Notes: generated by a model from the letters alone, not told the origin. A stretch of DNA of 64,000 nt from Rosa chinensis (GCF_002994745.2 NC_037094.1:14073001-14137000); one strand, 5' to 3'. Shown: positions 43,480-55,095, counted from the first letter of the stretch. Numbers and translations: made by a program.

Positions 43480-46400
43480 ATGCAAAATTCCAATTTAATA
43501 CCTTTTTTCCAACAGCAGAGATCAATCCCACTTCATCAGCAAGAACTTCCACCACGCTTTCTCATTCGCCCTCATCTGCAATGTTCTTACTGCAATTATG
43601 TTGGGCATGTTCGACAGACTTGTTGGAAGCTGAACCCGCACCTTAAACCTACAAGGCAAGATTATCGTTCTAAGGCGAAAACAGCTACTGTACAATTGGT
43701 CCAAGAACCAGATTTTTATGGAGTGGTTGGACAAGATCATCATACAACAGGTAGGGCTATTCCTACAGCATCTTTTGCTAGTCGTGGTAAGATTGGCATG
43801 GCTTTAAAGGTCTCTAACTTTGTTGGTTCTGATACTTGGATTATTGATTCTGGTGCATCTGATCATATGACTTATGATAAAACTTATTTTACTGAATTGT
43901 CTTCCCCGCCAGTATCCTATGTTACAAATGCCAATGGTGAAGCTTTTCCTGTGTTAGGGACTGGATCAATCCGTATTACCCCAACCTTACAACTCCATAA
44001 TGTTTTATATGTCACTGACTTATCTCATCACTTGATATCTGTCCCACAATTGAATACTGAATCTCAATGCTCTATCACCTTTTATCCCATGTATGTGATT
44101 TTTCAGGATCTTCTCACCAGGGAGCTAATTGGACGGGGGTATTTGAGGGGCAGATTGTTCCATCTAGATCAGACATACGCTGGAGAGAAACCAGGAGCAC
44201 AGTCCCGCACCGCTTTAACTTCGAATTCTGACAAGCTAAGTGAAGTTTGGTTGTGGCATCGCCGATTAGGGCATCCATCTTTTAGCCTTATGAAAAAATA
44301 CATGCCTACTTTATTTATTGGTGTGAATGAGTCTGTTTTGCGTTGTGAAACATGTGTTTTGGCCAAAAGTCATCGTGCTACTTATCCTCCTAGTTTTTCT
44401 AATAAAAGTGTTATTCCTTTTGAGTTAATTCATTCTGATGTTTGGGGACCTTCTAGAGAGCCCACTGTCTCGGGGATGAGGTATTTTGTGTTGTTCATTG
44501 ATGATTGTACTAGATTGTCATGGGTTGCTCTTCTTAGAACCAAAGATGAAGTTTTTCCAGCTTTTCAAACTTTTCGTACTCTTGTTCAAACACAATACAA
44601 TAGCACCATTAGAGTCCTACGGTCTGACAATGGGGGAGAATATGTTAATCATTTTTTCAAAGACTTTTTCCAAACACATGGGATTGTTCACCAAACTACA
44701 TGCCCACAAACTCCAGAACAAAATGGAGTGTCCGAACGGAAAAACCGTCATTTACTTGATATGGCTCGTGCCATTCTCTTTAGTGCTCATATGCCTAAGT
44801 ATCTTTGGGGCGATGCCGTACAAGCTTCCTCTCATCTTATAAATCGCCTTCCATCTAGTGTCCTTCAGGGAAAAATTCCATTTGAGGTTCTAGCATCTCA
44901 TGTCTCCTTGCCGTCATTTCATAATCTTCCTGCCCGTGTTTTTGGTTGTGTGGCCTTTGTCCATGTTCCTAAAAATCAAAGGTCTAAGTTGGATGCCCGA
45001 GCAATTAAGTGTGTGTTTGTTGGTTATGGAGGATATCAGAAAGGGTATAAGTGCTACCACCCACCTACCAGAAAGTACTATGTCACTATGGATGTTACTT
45101 TCTTTGAGGACATGAGTTATTTTTCCTCCTCTGATACTGTTCTTCAGGGGGAGAATTCATATTTTGAAGATCTGTATCATTTTGAGGGGGAGGAATTGGA
45201 AAGAGGTGAAGAAGTGACACAGGCAGGAGATATTTCGGCGAGTCTAGTTGACATTCCCTATCCATCGAATCCAGAAGTCGTAGAAGCAGAAGCTCCAAGC
45301 ATCCAGGCACCAGTTTCAATCACTGAAAATGAATCTGAAGACACAACTGTCCCCTCAGTCGTTGCTCCTACCCCTGAGCCACAGCTCCCTGGTATTGAAG
45401 TTCACTCATCTGAGGTATGTTCACCTACTGATACTAATAGTAGTGAGTCTAATGTTGGACAGTATGTGTTGCCAAATAGGTCTACTCGAGGTCAACCACC
45501 CAAAAGATATGAACCCACTGTTCATGCAAAATCAAAGTACCCAGTAGCTAATTACATGTCTACTAGGAGACTGTCTAAGTCATATGCATCATTTGTGAAT
45601 CAAATATCTGCTGTATCAGTACCTAACAAAGTACAGGATGCATTGGGGGATCCGAAGTGGAGGAAGGCAATGGAAGAAGAGATGGAAGCATTACAGAAGA
45701 ACGATACTTGGCAGCTCGTGCCTCCTCCACAAGACAAGAAGGCTGTAGGTTGTCGTTGGGTGTTCACCGTGAAACATAATGCAGATGGATCAGTAAATCG
45801 GTATAAAGCACGCCTTGTAGCAAAAGGGTTTACTCAGACGTATGGGATAGACTACGATGAGACTTTTGCTCCCGTTGCCAAAATGAACACTATTCGGGTT
45901 CTGCTTTCGTGTGCTGCTAATTTAAACTGGCCACTTCGACAATTTGATGTCAAGAATGCATTTCTTTATGGAGAATTAGCTGAGGAGGTATACATGAGTC
46001 TTCCACCTGGGTATGTAACTGCTTCTCCTGGTGATTTTGTATGCAAATTGAGAAAATCTCTATATGGTCTCAAACAGTCACCTCGCGCTTGGTTTGGGAG
46101 GTTTACACAGTTCATGCGGAAGTTTGGTTACAGACAGAGTCACTCAGACCATACCTTGTTTCTCAAGCATCAACAAGGGAATGTAACAGCTCTAATCATT
46201 TATGTTGATGATATGGTAATCACTGGCAATGATACTATGGAGATGGATATACTACAAAGACAGCTAGCCTCTGAGTTTGAGATGAAGGACTTGGGTGAAC
46301 TAAAGTACTTCTTAGGGATTGAAGTAGCCAGGGGGAGAGAAGGAATCTACTTGTGCCAGAGGAAGTACATCCTTGACCTGCTGACAGAGACAGGTATGTT

Positions 46401-47160
46401 GGATTGCAAACCTATTGACACACCTATTGAGCAAAACCATTGTTTAGCAGAGTATCCAGATCAGGTATCTACTGATCGAGCTCGCTATCAGAGGTTGGTT
46501 GGGCGCTTGATTTATTTGGCTCATACTAGACCAGATGTTGCGTATGCAGTGAGTGTGGTAAGTCAGTTCATGCATAACCCAAGTGAAAGTCACATGGATG
46601 CTGTTGTGAGAATTTTAAGGTACTTGAAATCAGCTCCAGGGAGAGGAGTAATGTTTTCCAAACATAACAACATTCTTGAGGTTTGTGGCTTCACAGACGC
46701 AGATTGGGCTGGAAATATCACAGATAGGAGGTCAACATCGGGTTACTTTACCTTTGTGGGAGGCAATTTAGTTACATGGAAGAGTAAGAAACAGAAAGTT
46801 GTGGCACGATCTAGTGCTGAGGCCGAGTATAGAGGTATGGCTCATGGTGTGTGTGAATTGTTGTGGCTGAGAAATTTGTTACATGATTTAGGTTTCAAAC
46901 TCAGAAGTACTATGCAGTTGTATTGTGACAACCGGGCAGCCATTGATATATCACAGAATCCAGTACAGCATGATCGTACTAAGCATGTGGAGGTTGATCG
47001 TCATTTTATAAAAGAGAAGCTTGATGCCAAACTTGTTAGCTTCCCTTTTGTTCCTACTGAAGAGCAACTCGCAGATATACTTACCAAAGGAATTTCCCGG
47101 AATGCGTTCTATGACTCACTAAGCAAGTTGGGCATGGTTGATGTGTATGCGCCAACTTGA
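43480..47160 (+). CDS. Copia pol polyprotein (zinc knuckle, protease, integrase, RT, RNase H)
   Basis: An intact ORF of 1226 codons. In order: a CCHC zinc knuckle (C35, C38, H43, C48), the only gag-derived part; an aspartic protease with DSG at 123-125; the GAG-pre-integrase LWHRRLGHPS segment; an integrase core with D320, D383 and E419; a reverse transcriptase with YVDD at 908-911 and the usual Copia WVFTVK and KARLVAKGF segments; and a C-terminal RNase H with the DADWAG and SSAEAEYR motifs. All catalytic motifs I can check are present and there is no stop. Without gag it could transpose only with capsid protein supplied in trans. Confidence 0.93.
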   Translation: MQNSNLIPFFQQQRSIPLHQQELPPRFLIRPHLQCSYCNYVGHVRQTCWKLNPHLKPTRQDYRSKAKTATVQLVQEPDFYGVVGQDHHTTGRAIPTASFASRGKIGMALKVSNFVGSDTWIIDSGASDHMTYDKTYFTELSSPPVSYVTNANGEAFPVLGTGSIRITPTLQLHNVLYVTDLSHHLISVPQLNTESQCSITFYPMYVIFQDLLTRELIGRGYLRGRLFHLDQTYAGEKPGAQSRTALTSNSDKLSEVWLWHRRLGHPSFSLMKKYMPTLFIGVNESVLRCETCVLAKSHRATYPPSFSNKSVIPFELIHSDVWGPSREPTVSGMRYFVLFIDDCTRLSWVALLRTKDEVFPAFQTFRTLVQTQYNSTIRVLRSDNGGEYVNHFFKDFFQTHGIVHQTTCPQTPEQNGVSERKNRHLLDMARAILFSAHMPKYLWGDAVQASSHLINRLPSSVLQGKIPFEVLASHVSLPSFHNLPARVFGCVAFVHVPKNQRSKLDARAIKCVFVGYGGYQKGYKCYHPPTRKYYVTMDVTFFEDMSYFSSSDTVLQGENSYFEDLYHFEGEELERGEEVTQAGDISASLVDIPYPSNPEVVEAEAPSIQAPVSITENESEDTTVPSVVAPTPEPQLPGIEVHSSEVCSPTDTNSSESNVGQYVLPNRSTRGQPPKRYEPTVHAKSKYPVANYMSTRRLSKSYASFVNQISAVSVPNKVQDALGDPKWRKAMEEEMEALQKNDTWQLVPPPQDKKAVGCRWVFTVKHNADGSVNRYKARLVAKGFTQTYGIDYDETFAPVAKMNTIRVLLSCAANLNWPLRQFDVKNAFLYGELAEEVYMSLPPGYVTASPGDFVCKLRKSLYGLKQSPRAWFGRFTQFMRKFGYRQSHSDHTLFLKHQQGNVTALIIYVDDMVITGNDTMEMDILQRQLASEFEMKDLGELKYFLGIEVARGREGIYLCQRKYILDLLTETGMLDCKPIDTPIEQNHCLAEYPDQVSTDRARYQRLVGRLIYLAHTRPDVAYAVSVVSQFMHNPSESHMDAVVRILRYLKSAPGRGVMFSKHNNILEVCGFTDADWAGNITDRRSTSGYFTFVGGNLVTWKSKKQKVVARSSAEAEYRGMAHGVCELLWLRNLLHDLGFKLRSTMQLYCDNRAAIDISQNPVQHDRTKHVEVDRHFIKEKLDAKLVSFPFVPTEEQLADILTKGISRNAFYDSLSKLGMVDVYAPT

Positions 47161-47167
47161 GGGGGAG
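47161..47167 (+). other. polypurine tract of Copia element
   Basis: The purine run from 47160 (AGGGGGAG) lies right before the 3' LTR, immediately after the pol stop codon. Confidence 0.85.
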
Positions 47168-47337
47168 TGTCGTGAGTCATCAACCTTTTACAATTAAGTG
47201 ATAGATGAGCTGTAGTGTTAGGTATAGTGATAGATGAGCTGTAGTGAACTGTATGCTTTCTTTTTGTAATCCTATATAAACCTCAAAGTGTGAGATGAAT
47301 ATACATCAGACAATTAAGTCTCAAGTTATACTCGACT
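47168..47337 (+). repeat. 3' LTR of Copia element (170 bp)
   Basis: Identical to 42154-42323 as read. It is followed by the second CCACC target copy at 47338-47342. Confidence 0.95.
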
Positions 47338-47342
47338 CCACC

Positions 47343-50300
47343 TGCTGTGGTAACTGAAGCTTTTGTGTCTATGATAATGGTAGATGTGCTAAGCCAAGAA
47401 ATGCTGCTCTAGCTATGGCTTGTTAGTTTATCTTTATATGTTTTGAGTCAATCAGTTACAAAGAATAGGGACCAGAACCAAGCACACAGCATCTCTGCCC
47501 AAAGAGACCGAGCGCAATCAGACTTGTTCCCTCAGTATCTAAAACTATAGCCCATTGTATTGCTTGGTGTAGTGCAGAGGAGTCCGCTTTGGGCATCCGT
47601 TACTCTGTTATTGTTTTAATTTTGCTGTGATTCTTTATGCAAGTGTTTTGTTTTTGTTGTCGCATTAGGTGTGTTAGGTTTGGAGACACCCAAAAAGTTG
47701 TTTTGTTAAATTTTCTTGCGAGATGTTGAATAATAAAAAATATCCACAATGTGTAAAGCATGTAGCTGTCGCAACATTATTCAAAAAACAAAGAGATGAG
47801 GATAATGGCAGCAATTAAACAAATGTTTTAGTTACAAATTATCTCTTTCTCAAATTCAAACAAGTTGAATGATTGACCAAGATTCAACGGGTAAAGCTAC
47901 AAAAACATAAACAAAAGAAAGCATTCAAATTGTGATTCAAATATCTCAAAGTGAGATAAGAACAAAGTGGCAAGGGGTGTCTAAGTTCAATATCGAAGTC
48001 AAGGAGGAAATCTTTGTTCAGAAGCTTATCCACGTGAGCCTCGAGAATTTCAAATTTCAAACGAGCGTTCATCCAGCCTCTAGAGCCTTCGCTGCCTCCT
48101 ATATAAAGAATACAAAGCTGCACAAGAAAGACATGGAGGAATAGAGAGAAGAGTGAGTTATATTTGTGCATCAGAGTGAGGCAGCGTTTAAGAGGAATAA
48201 ATAGTGAGAAATTTCTAGTGACTTGGAGACAACAAATTGACAACAGGAGAGCTTCATATTCAGGTATCCTGTTGGTCCTTTCTTCATGGTCTTCGTTGCT
48301 ATTTTTCCTCTATTAGTTGATCTCTTCGTGAGAGCAAACTTGCCTCTACTTCTAAGCACCAAAAACAATCCCTCCATTCCCCAAACAAACAACTCCGCCC
48401 AAATATGCCAACAACACCATCACAACTCACAAAGCCTCAAATCCCTCATTTTGCCCACCAAAATCAGAAAACAAAACAACCAAATACACCTCCATTTGCC
48501 TTTGTGTTAACAAACAATGCAGGTCCAAGGAGACAAAAAAGAAGCACATTCAAAGAGATGAAGGAGGAGAAGAGATTTCAGCAAGGGAAGGGGCTCACCT
48601 GTGTTTTCAGCCTTCTTTCGATGCCTATACTACAGTGCGTCCTGCATGTGGGTGGCGAAAACAAGGTCCAAGCTAGAGGGTGCACTGCACTTGTTTTTGA
48701 TGCCTGTATCGCGGTGCATCCTGCATATGGGTGGCAAAAATGAGTGTCAAGTGAAGGCCTGGGGCTGCCAGTTCACACCGACTACGAGTCTGCAAAGTTC
48801 TTGGGCTCACAAAGTGAAGAAACTGCTCTGGAGGAATCTTTATGCAGCACCAAAGCCAATATGTTACATTGCTTGCATCAAAGTCATCATCAGAAAAGTG
48901 TCCCCGAAGGCAAAATGGCTATCTTTGGCAGAAGGGTATTCGACTTAGCTCACCCTCGATCACTAGACTGCAGCCACACAAATGGAAGAGAGATGGGAGT
49001 CGTCTGGTTCCTATTACCTGGCACAAGATAGTGGCAAAAATGTTGGAGGGATAGATCAACTTCTATAAAGGATGGAACATGCCTATTCAGTCCTAGATAA
49101 ATACGTGGCCAAGTTGCAACATTTTGTGAAGATAAGACTACCTCTGGAAAGTGATGGTTCAAATGGTGTCTGCGATGCTTTTCTTCAAAATTGTGTTTGC
49201 AAGATGGAAAAACAATCTCATGATCAGCAAGAAAAAAAATAAAGTCCTTGCTTTTGGTTTCATGGTCACGGCTACACAAAAACAAAAATGGAAGCTTAAT
49301 TCCACTTATTTGCAGCAGAGCAGAAACTTCAGAATATGCATAATTGAGGCAGCTATGCTGCAAGTCTCTTTCAGAACAAGCCAAAAACAAAAGATCAAGA
49401 AGCATGCGGAAATTACATTTAATTAAAGAAGCAGAAAACACTTCTCGGGGAGCCACGAAGCTTGGTGGTGGAGGAATGTCTAAAATCTGCAGATAATTAC
49501 AAATAGCTTTACACATAAGCTTGTCAAAGTCAAAGCTTCCAAAATATGTAATTGATCATGTGTACTGCAGACATGTATAATTGATTATCAAATGCAAGAG
49601 ACAAACACTTGAGTCTATTTGTATTAATTAAAGGCATGAAAAAGTATGATATAGCTTTGTTCTGAAATAGGAATTGAATGGCCAAAAGCCAAAAGCCAAA
49701 AGCCAAAAGCCAAAAGCCAAAGTCCAGGCCTTTGAAAAGAGACATAAAGCATGCAATTGAATCAGTGGTGTAATTGAATAAGTTTAATTGCATCGGTGCT
49801 CGGTCAATCTCAAGTGGTGAGAACAAGTTAAAAGGTGTGAGGGTCCTTTTAGAATTAAGCATTGACTAGGTCAAAATCAACCCAATAATTGATTAATGGG
49901 AGAATTTTGTGTGTGATTCAGATAATAAACAGAGCTTAATTGCAGTGTGAAGCATAGTGTGGGAGCTAGAAACACATTGTGGGAACCTAGTTTGAAGGAG
50001 ACTTTGGAAAAGAGATTGAGAATTGGGTTTATGCTTGAAGGCTTGATTGTTGTAGGTGTTTCTAAGTTTTCTGGGTTTTGCTCAATTAAGCTGGATTGTT
50101 TCTTTACACTGGCAAAGCTCTCTCCCCTCATTACAGTCCCAATGCTCCCTTTATATAGGCTTTATTGGGAACACATGATTTCTGGATAAAACATTTCTTC
50201 TTCTACACCTAGACACGATTTATGCCTTAAAATCTGGGAAAAGAAAGCTTACTTGCGAGATGAAGCTTTGGGAGGGGGAGAAGAACGTTGTCGCCGTCGA

Positions 50301-50615
50301 CAAAGATTGCAGCAAAAACAGCTGCGGTGGCACAAAACCTAGAACAGGTTGACGAGGAAGTTTGAGAATTGTGCCCTCATGGTTTAAAGAAGAAGAGAAT
50401 ATTCTCTAACTGGTCACAAGGTTTGCCTTTTACTACCTAGCATAAGGAATCGGTTGTTCTTGAGGATTTTAGTTCAATCTATGTATAGGCAATTGCTGCG
50501 GGGAAGAAGGCAATATTAGAATAAAGAGGAAGAAAGCTGGGCTTTCTGTCTTAGGCTTTTTGTTTAGGAGAAAGGTTGGCCCAAATCTCATATACACCAT
50601 TTCGCTATCGATTTA
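47343..50615. other. unresolved non-coding or decayed sequence
   Basis: No convincing gene. Overlapping frames of 70-190 codons occur on both strands between 48171 and 49516, without recognisable domains. A possible decayed WRKY-like patch lies near 48896-48980 (see findings). A 7-bp GCCAAAA repeat is at 49681-49720. On the minus strand a TATATAAAGG near 50148-50157 precedes an 84-codon frame (49877-50131) with no recognised family. Confidence 0.35.
49681..49720. repeat. GCCAAAA heptamer tandem repeat
   Basis: About six perfect copies of a 7-bp unit. Confidence 0.9.
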
Positions 50616-50771
50616 AGTCATTGGGCTTAGATCTCGGGCCCAAAATCGAGATCACCAACGACGCTAAATCAATAAACGAGCATTATGTATTTCAGTCATT
50701 GGGCTTAGATCTCGGGCCCAAAATCGAGATCACCAACGACGCTAAATCAATAAACGAGCATTATGTATTTC
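50616..50771 (+). repeat. perfect 78-bp tandem duplication
   Basis: Two identical 78-bp units (starts 50616 and 50694), each with GGGCTTAGATCTCGGGCCC. The unit is a multiple of three, so the frame that spans it repeats 26 codons, but that frame is short and unsupported as a gene. Confidence 0.92.
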
Positions 50772-52832
50772 AGTAACCTTCCACACCACACCCACTTCTG
50801 CAAGCCCCAAGAGAGTAGTTATGGCTTGGGTCCACATGCATGCGTGGCATGATGGTTCGAGAAGATATGTAATTTTTGTATTTTCGAATGCGGTTTGCAT
50901 GCATAGGGCATGCTTTGTGCTTTTTTGGGTATCAACAAAAGGAGATGACTTCTTACCAGTTCCGAGTTCCAAAAATATGCAATCTCAACAAAGACAAGGC
51001 TTCGAAGAGAGAATCTTGCGTGGGGTAACCCTAGAGCCACATGGTGGGGCGGACCAATCACTGTCCAGCATGGAGGGTGTTTTGGGCATAACACTTTAAG
51101 GAGTAGGGGCAATTTCAAAAAAGAGAGAAAATTTTCTTTCTTCTGATTGGTTGGCCCTAAAGCCACGTGGTGGGGAAACCCCCACCTAAGAATTTCTCTG
51201 CTTCGAATCTTTGACAGGCAGGACTGACAAATGGAAACATGCAGATCGATTAAAATTACATCCCAAAACAAAGGGTTCTAGAGGAAAGAGGCTTACCCAA
51301 TATGCGTTCTTGATGGACAATGCAGAATCAAGAGGGGGGGGGGGGGGTGTGTTCCTATTTATACAGAGCCCAAGGTCCAGACTTCTTCTCCGAATTGGAC
51401 AATAAGAACCAAGCTTCATCCTAAATATCATCTCGATCACAATCTAATGATCACACTAAGATGTTATCTGAAGGATTCGAAGCTTATCAAGTAGGCCAAG
51501 AGGGGGGGATTACGTCTGGCTTCTCGAATTTTAGATGGGGGAAGACACCAACTGAGTTTCAAATTGGATATGATAGTCATGAGAGTTCAGATTGGTACTC
51601 ACGATGTGAAGGCTTTTTAGGCTCTGTTGGGTGCAGAAGTAAATTAATGGGTGTCCAGATCAATCTATGCATCGCAGTTTTTTTTTTTGGCTCTGTTAAA
51701 TCACTTGTCCACAATTTTCGAAGCTCTACAAGGCCCACTCCAAGTCAGCAATTCAGGCCCAGCTGAATTATTCATCGACAAGTAAAAAAGGTGTCACAAA
51801 GCTAGCCCATTGCAAAATCCAGGGCCCATTATGAAGCTCGGCACATTCGGGTGCCCAATTCAAATCAGTGAACACTCTACTAAAATCGGGTGTTCACCAA
51901 AATATGTTTTCTCGACGAGTTCAAAATACATATCATTTGAGTAAAAATTGGTACAAAACCAAAAATCCCAAATGTTGAACTACAGTGGTTTGATCCCTTC
52001 ATGGGGTATGTAGGCAGTCTAGATTTAAATCTGGATGCAACCGCGACCTTAACCGAATCCCTGGTTTTCTCTAGACCAAATTCACTAAATCCTCGTGACC
52101 ACAAAAGTCATCCAAATTCCCTTATTCAAATGACCTTAAAGTCACCCAAACACTTAACCAAAATTCTTTGGTGGGTCATTTACCCATCGAAGCATCCAAA
52201 CCTTCCCAAAAATCTTAACTACGAGTGGCTTGATCCCTTCTGGGGTACATAGGCAGCCTGATAAACACTCTGGGTGCAGCCGCAAAATCAAACAAACACA
52301 CTCCCCTCCACATAATTTTTTGTCTTCGTATTTGGAATCAAAGGGTCTTCCCTTGAAGCAAGGCATTGTAATTAAAGGATGTTCTTTATCTCGAATAGGT
52401 CCGAACTTAACATAATAAAAACTATATTTCCGTTAATGAAATAGAGTGAGATTGTGCTGCGTACATTTATTTACTATTTTCGCTCAACACAAGATGACCC
52501 CAGACACAAGTCACTTATCATCCTTTCACCAATGATGCAGTTACGCATCTTTTTAGGCATGAAATAGTAGTAGTCTTGTTCATTTTCATTGCTATGACTG
52601 AAAGTTAATTTGTGCAGGAAAATGATTGCTGTGTTTGTTCGCTTTAATAATAGCTATAAGATGACCAGATTAAGTCAAGTATCTTCATCATCTGGTGGTT
52701 GATATGGTTACAGATCTTGAAAGTAAGTGTTCATTACTAAAACAAAGTAATGTACGATGGAAAAACTCGATCGAAGTCTGGGTTTGGGTTTTAATACCAA
52801 GTACATTTTTTAGATTGATTTGAGAATACTAG
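50772..52832. other. decayed repeat region
   Basis: No gene recognised. There are two related blocks, CCCTAGAGCCACATGGTGGGG (51029-51049) and CCCTAAAGCCACGTGGTGGGG (51155-51175), and a 14-bp G run at 51334-51347. The paired blocks at 51985-52045 and 52220-52285 share GATCCCTTC(A)TGGGGTA and TAGGCAG(T/C)CT. These look like internal repeats of an old LTR or its flank. No paired ends were found. Confidence 0.4.
51985..52285 (+). repeat. direct repeat pair, GATCCCTTC..GGGGTA..TAGGCAG
   Basis: Two blocks of about 60 bp, 235 bp apart, share TTGATCCCTTC, TGGGGTA, GTAGGCAG or ATAGGCAG, and TGGATGCAACCGC/GGGTGCAGCCGC. The pair may mark a decayed retrotransposon end. Confidence 0.6.
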
Positions 52833-53108
52833 TACACTTTATGAAAATACTGATGTTTTTTGGAGTTGGCTGATCTGTAGATCATTTGATTGTACCTAGC
52901 CGATTATTACGAATATGGTTTCTGGAGTGAAGTTCATATACCTTGAGACCAGATCAAAAGAGTAACACTATACACTTTATGCAAATACTGATGTTTGTTG
53001 GAGTTGGTCTGTAGATCATTTGATTGTACCTAGCCGATTATTACGAATATGCTTTCTGGAGTGAAGTTCATATACCTTGAGACCACATCGAAAGAGTAAC
53101 ACTATCCT
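52833..53108. repeat. 138-bp tandem duplication
   Basis: Copy one starts at 52833 (TACACTTTATG) and copy two at 52971, with a handful of substitutions and a small indel. Non-coding. Confidence 0.88.
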
Positions 53109-53207
53109 TCTTTTCTTTTGTTTCATACTTGTTTTTGTTCTTAAATTTTATAGTAATTAAGAGTAGGTTAAGTTTTTTCCATTACTAGTACGTAACACAT
53201 AACACAG

Positions 53208-53490
53208 GCTGAGAATTTGAATGCTTCTGCAAAGAAGAGGAGTTCAAGTAATAAGGAGGGCAGAAAGGAGTTCAGGATATAGTAATTTGGATGGCGAAGA
53301 GCTTAAAATAATAAAAGGGATCCAAAAAAAGGGTATTCATCAGACGAGTACTCATCACCATCACATTATTCTGGAAATGCAAGTGAGGAAGGTTCTGATG
53401 GAGATAGAAAAAAGTGTCAGAATAAGAAAAAGAAGAGATCGAGCAGTAGAACTGATTATACTAGTTATAGATCCCGCTCTTTGCTGCGGA
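53208..53490 (+). pseudogene. decayed Ser/Lys-rich coding fragment
   Basis: One plus-strand frame reads AENLNASAKKRSSSNKEGRK, meets stops, then resumes as RDPKKGYSSDEYSSPSHYSG and NASEEGSDGDRKK with KKKKRSSS. The frame looks like a low-complexity tail of an SR-like or nuclear protein broken by mutation. No domain is identifiable. The end abuts ATCCCGCTCTTTGCTGCGG, similar to the ACCCGCGCTTTACTGCGG at 6347. Confidence 0.35.
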
Positions 53491-53512
53491 TAGTAATTAT
53501 ATTCAAGTCGTA

Positions 53513-53596
53513 TAACAATTATCAATTGCTTTATTTCTAATAGTACTAACAACATAACAATTATCAATTGCTTTATTTCTAATAGTACTAACAACA
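53513..53596. repeat. perfect 42-bp tandem duplication
   Basis: Two copies of a unit starting TAACAATTATCAATTGC at 53513 and 53555. Confidence 0.92.
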
Positions 53597-55090
53597 TAAA
53601 TCGAATGAAGTTCACAGTTTCATAACAGAAAGAACCCAAATAGCCAAACCAATTCAAAACAAAATAAAAAAGAAACGAAACCAAAATCTAAGAGGAACAT
53701 TCACAGGTCAAGTATATATTCTTCTTTTTGTAAACTGTTTTTGTATTTAAACTTTCTTTATCTTTTTTTTATATTTTTTTTATATGAGAGGATCAAATTG
53801 TAGCGATTATATACGCCTTTGGACCTTGGATTCAATATGGTAGTATATCATATGAGAATAAACTTATAATTGGAGATTTAGAATTTACTTAGAACAAGAA
53901 GTGATGCGGCAAGCGTGAACACGATAGTAAGAGGCTCCGTCAAGCGTCGAAAGTCATATGAGATGAGGTAGAATCCACAAGCAATTACGGGGACAATCGT
54001 AAGAAACATAGAGAAACTTCTCTAATATTTGATTTTTTATTATTAATAACTTGAATGAAAATTACAATTTAAGAGGTGCCTTATATATAGGGCATATAGC
54101 ATAAACCAAATACAACTAGAAAACAAAAAGAATATATAATTTATTGTAGACTAAAATAGAAAACCTAATTAAACCTCATTAAATAAAAATCAGAAATAGA
54201 ATCCTAGATTACACAAATATATAATTAGAATCTCAACCAAGATTTTGCTCGAGAATCCTGATATATCCAAAAGAGTAATTTATGATTAATTACATCATTA
54301 AAAATCTATTTGAATACCAATTTCCAATATTCAAATTATTCTTCTTAATGTGAAGACGCTTCTTTCTTTTTGAGGTTTTTTGTTCAAATTGGCTAAAATC
54401 TCATCCTACATCAGTAATGCTTTGTACTAGAATCAATTTATCATATCAAATTTAATAAAATCTAGAGATTTTTCTCTATTTCTCTGGTGGACTCCAAAAC
54501 TATATTTTTTAGGGTTTATTGCTTGGAAACCCCGTTACTTCCGACTACGTCAAGGAGGCAACTTATTCTTCAAACAAAGATAGGACCTAAGAGTTAGAAT
54601 GTGGTAAGTTGTGTTGAACATAGGAAAACAGAAGAAGTTTATAATAGGTGTAACTAGAACTTGTTCCGCATATTTGATGAATTTCTAACTTCTGTGTTTG
54701 AATCTAAGATTTTTTCATATAGTCATATAAAGTTACAAGCCACACGTATTATTCCACATTCGTATGTTTTAGACTTTTAGTTATTATTTAACTTGAACTC
54801 CTATCACACAATTGGAAGTGTTTTAAAATAAGAGAACTAAGGTTTTGCATGAGATCGAGTTAAGAAGGTCTCCACTTCAAGGTCTCCTACTACGGCACAA
54901 TAGCAAGGAAATCCACTCATCGCGAAGGTATGGTACAAGAATGCATTTCTCAATGTTTGAAATAAAACTTGATTTAGAATTATGTTCATGATGAGAACTA
55001 TGGTCAGAGTTAGTTACTATTTACGTTCATAATAATTGTAATACCATATGTAAGCGTATATAAAGAGGCATCTGTAAAACTAAACTAGAT
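53597..55090. other. AT-rich intergenic sequence, nothing recognised
   Basis: Only short frames and simple AT-rich stretches up to the SINE. Confidence 0.45.
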
Positions 55091-55095
55091 TTGTG

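Larger units (their letters stand above)
42154..47337 (+). mobile_element. Ty1/Copia LTR retrotransposon, recent, gag-deficient
   Basis: A 5184-bp element with two 170-bp LTRs that I read as identical base for base and a perfect target duplication CCACC (42149-42153 and 47338-47342). The LTRs begin TG but end CT, one of the known non-canonical Copia terminal pairs. An iMet primer site follows the 5' LTR with no spacer, and a GAGGGGGAG polypurine tract precedes the 3' LTR. The single large ORF covers zinc knuckle to RNase H; the main gag region is missing. Its domain order (protease, integrase, reverse transcriptase, RNase H) is that of Copia. Confidence 0.95.

Noticed and set aside
45095..45319. 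Antisense ORFs within Copia pol
   Set aside because: They are shadows of the intact pol frame.
48950..49516. 188-codon minus-strand ORF as a gene
   Set aside because: Low-complexity Leu/Cys/His-rich composition, overlapping frames on the other strand, no domain, no promoter or intron signals that stand out.
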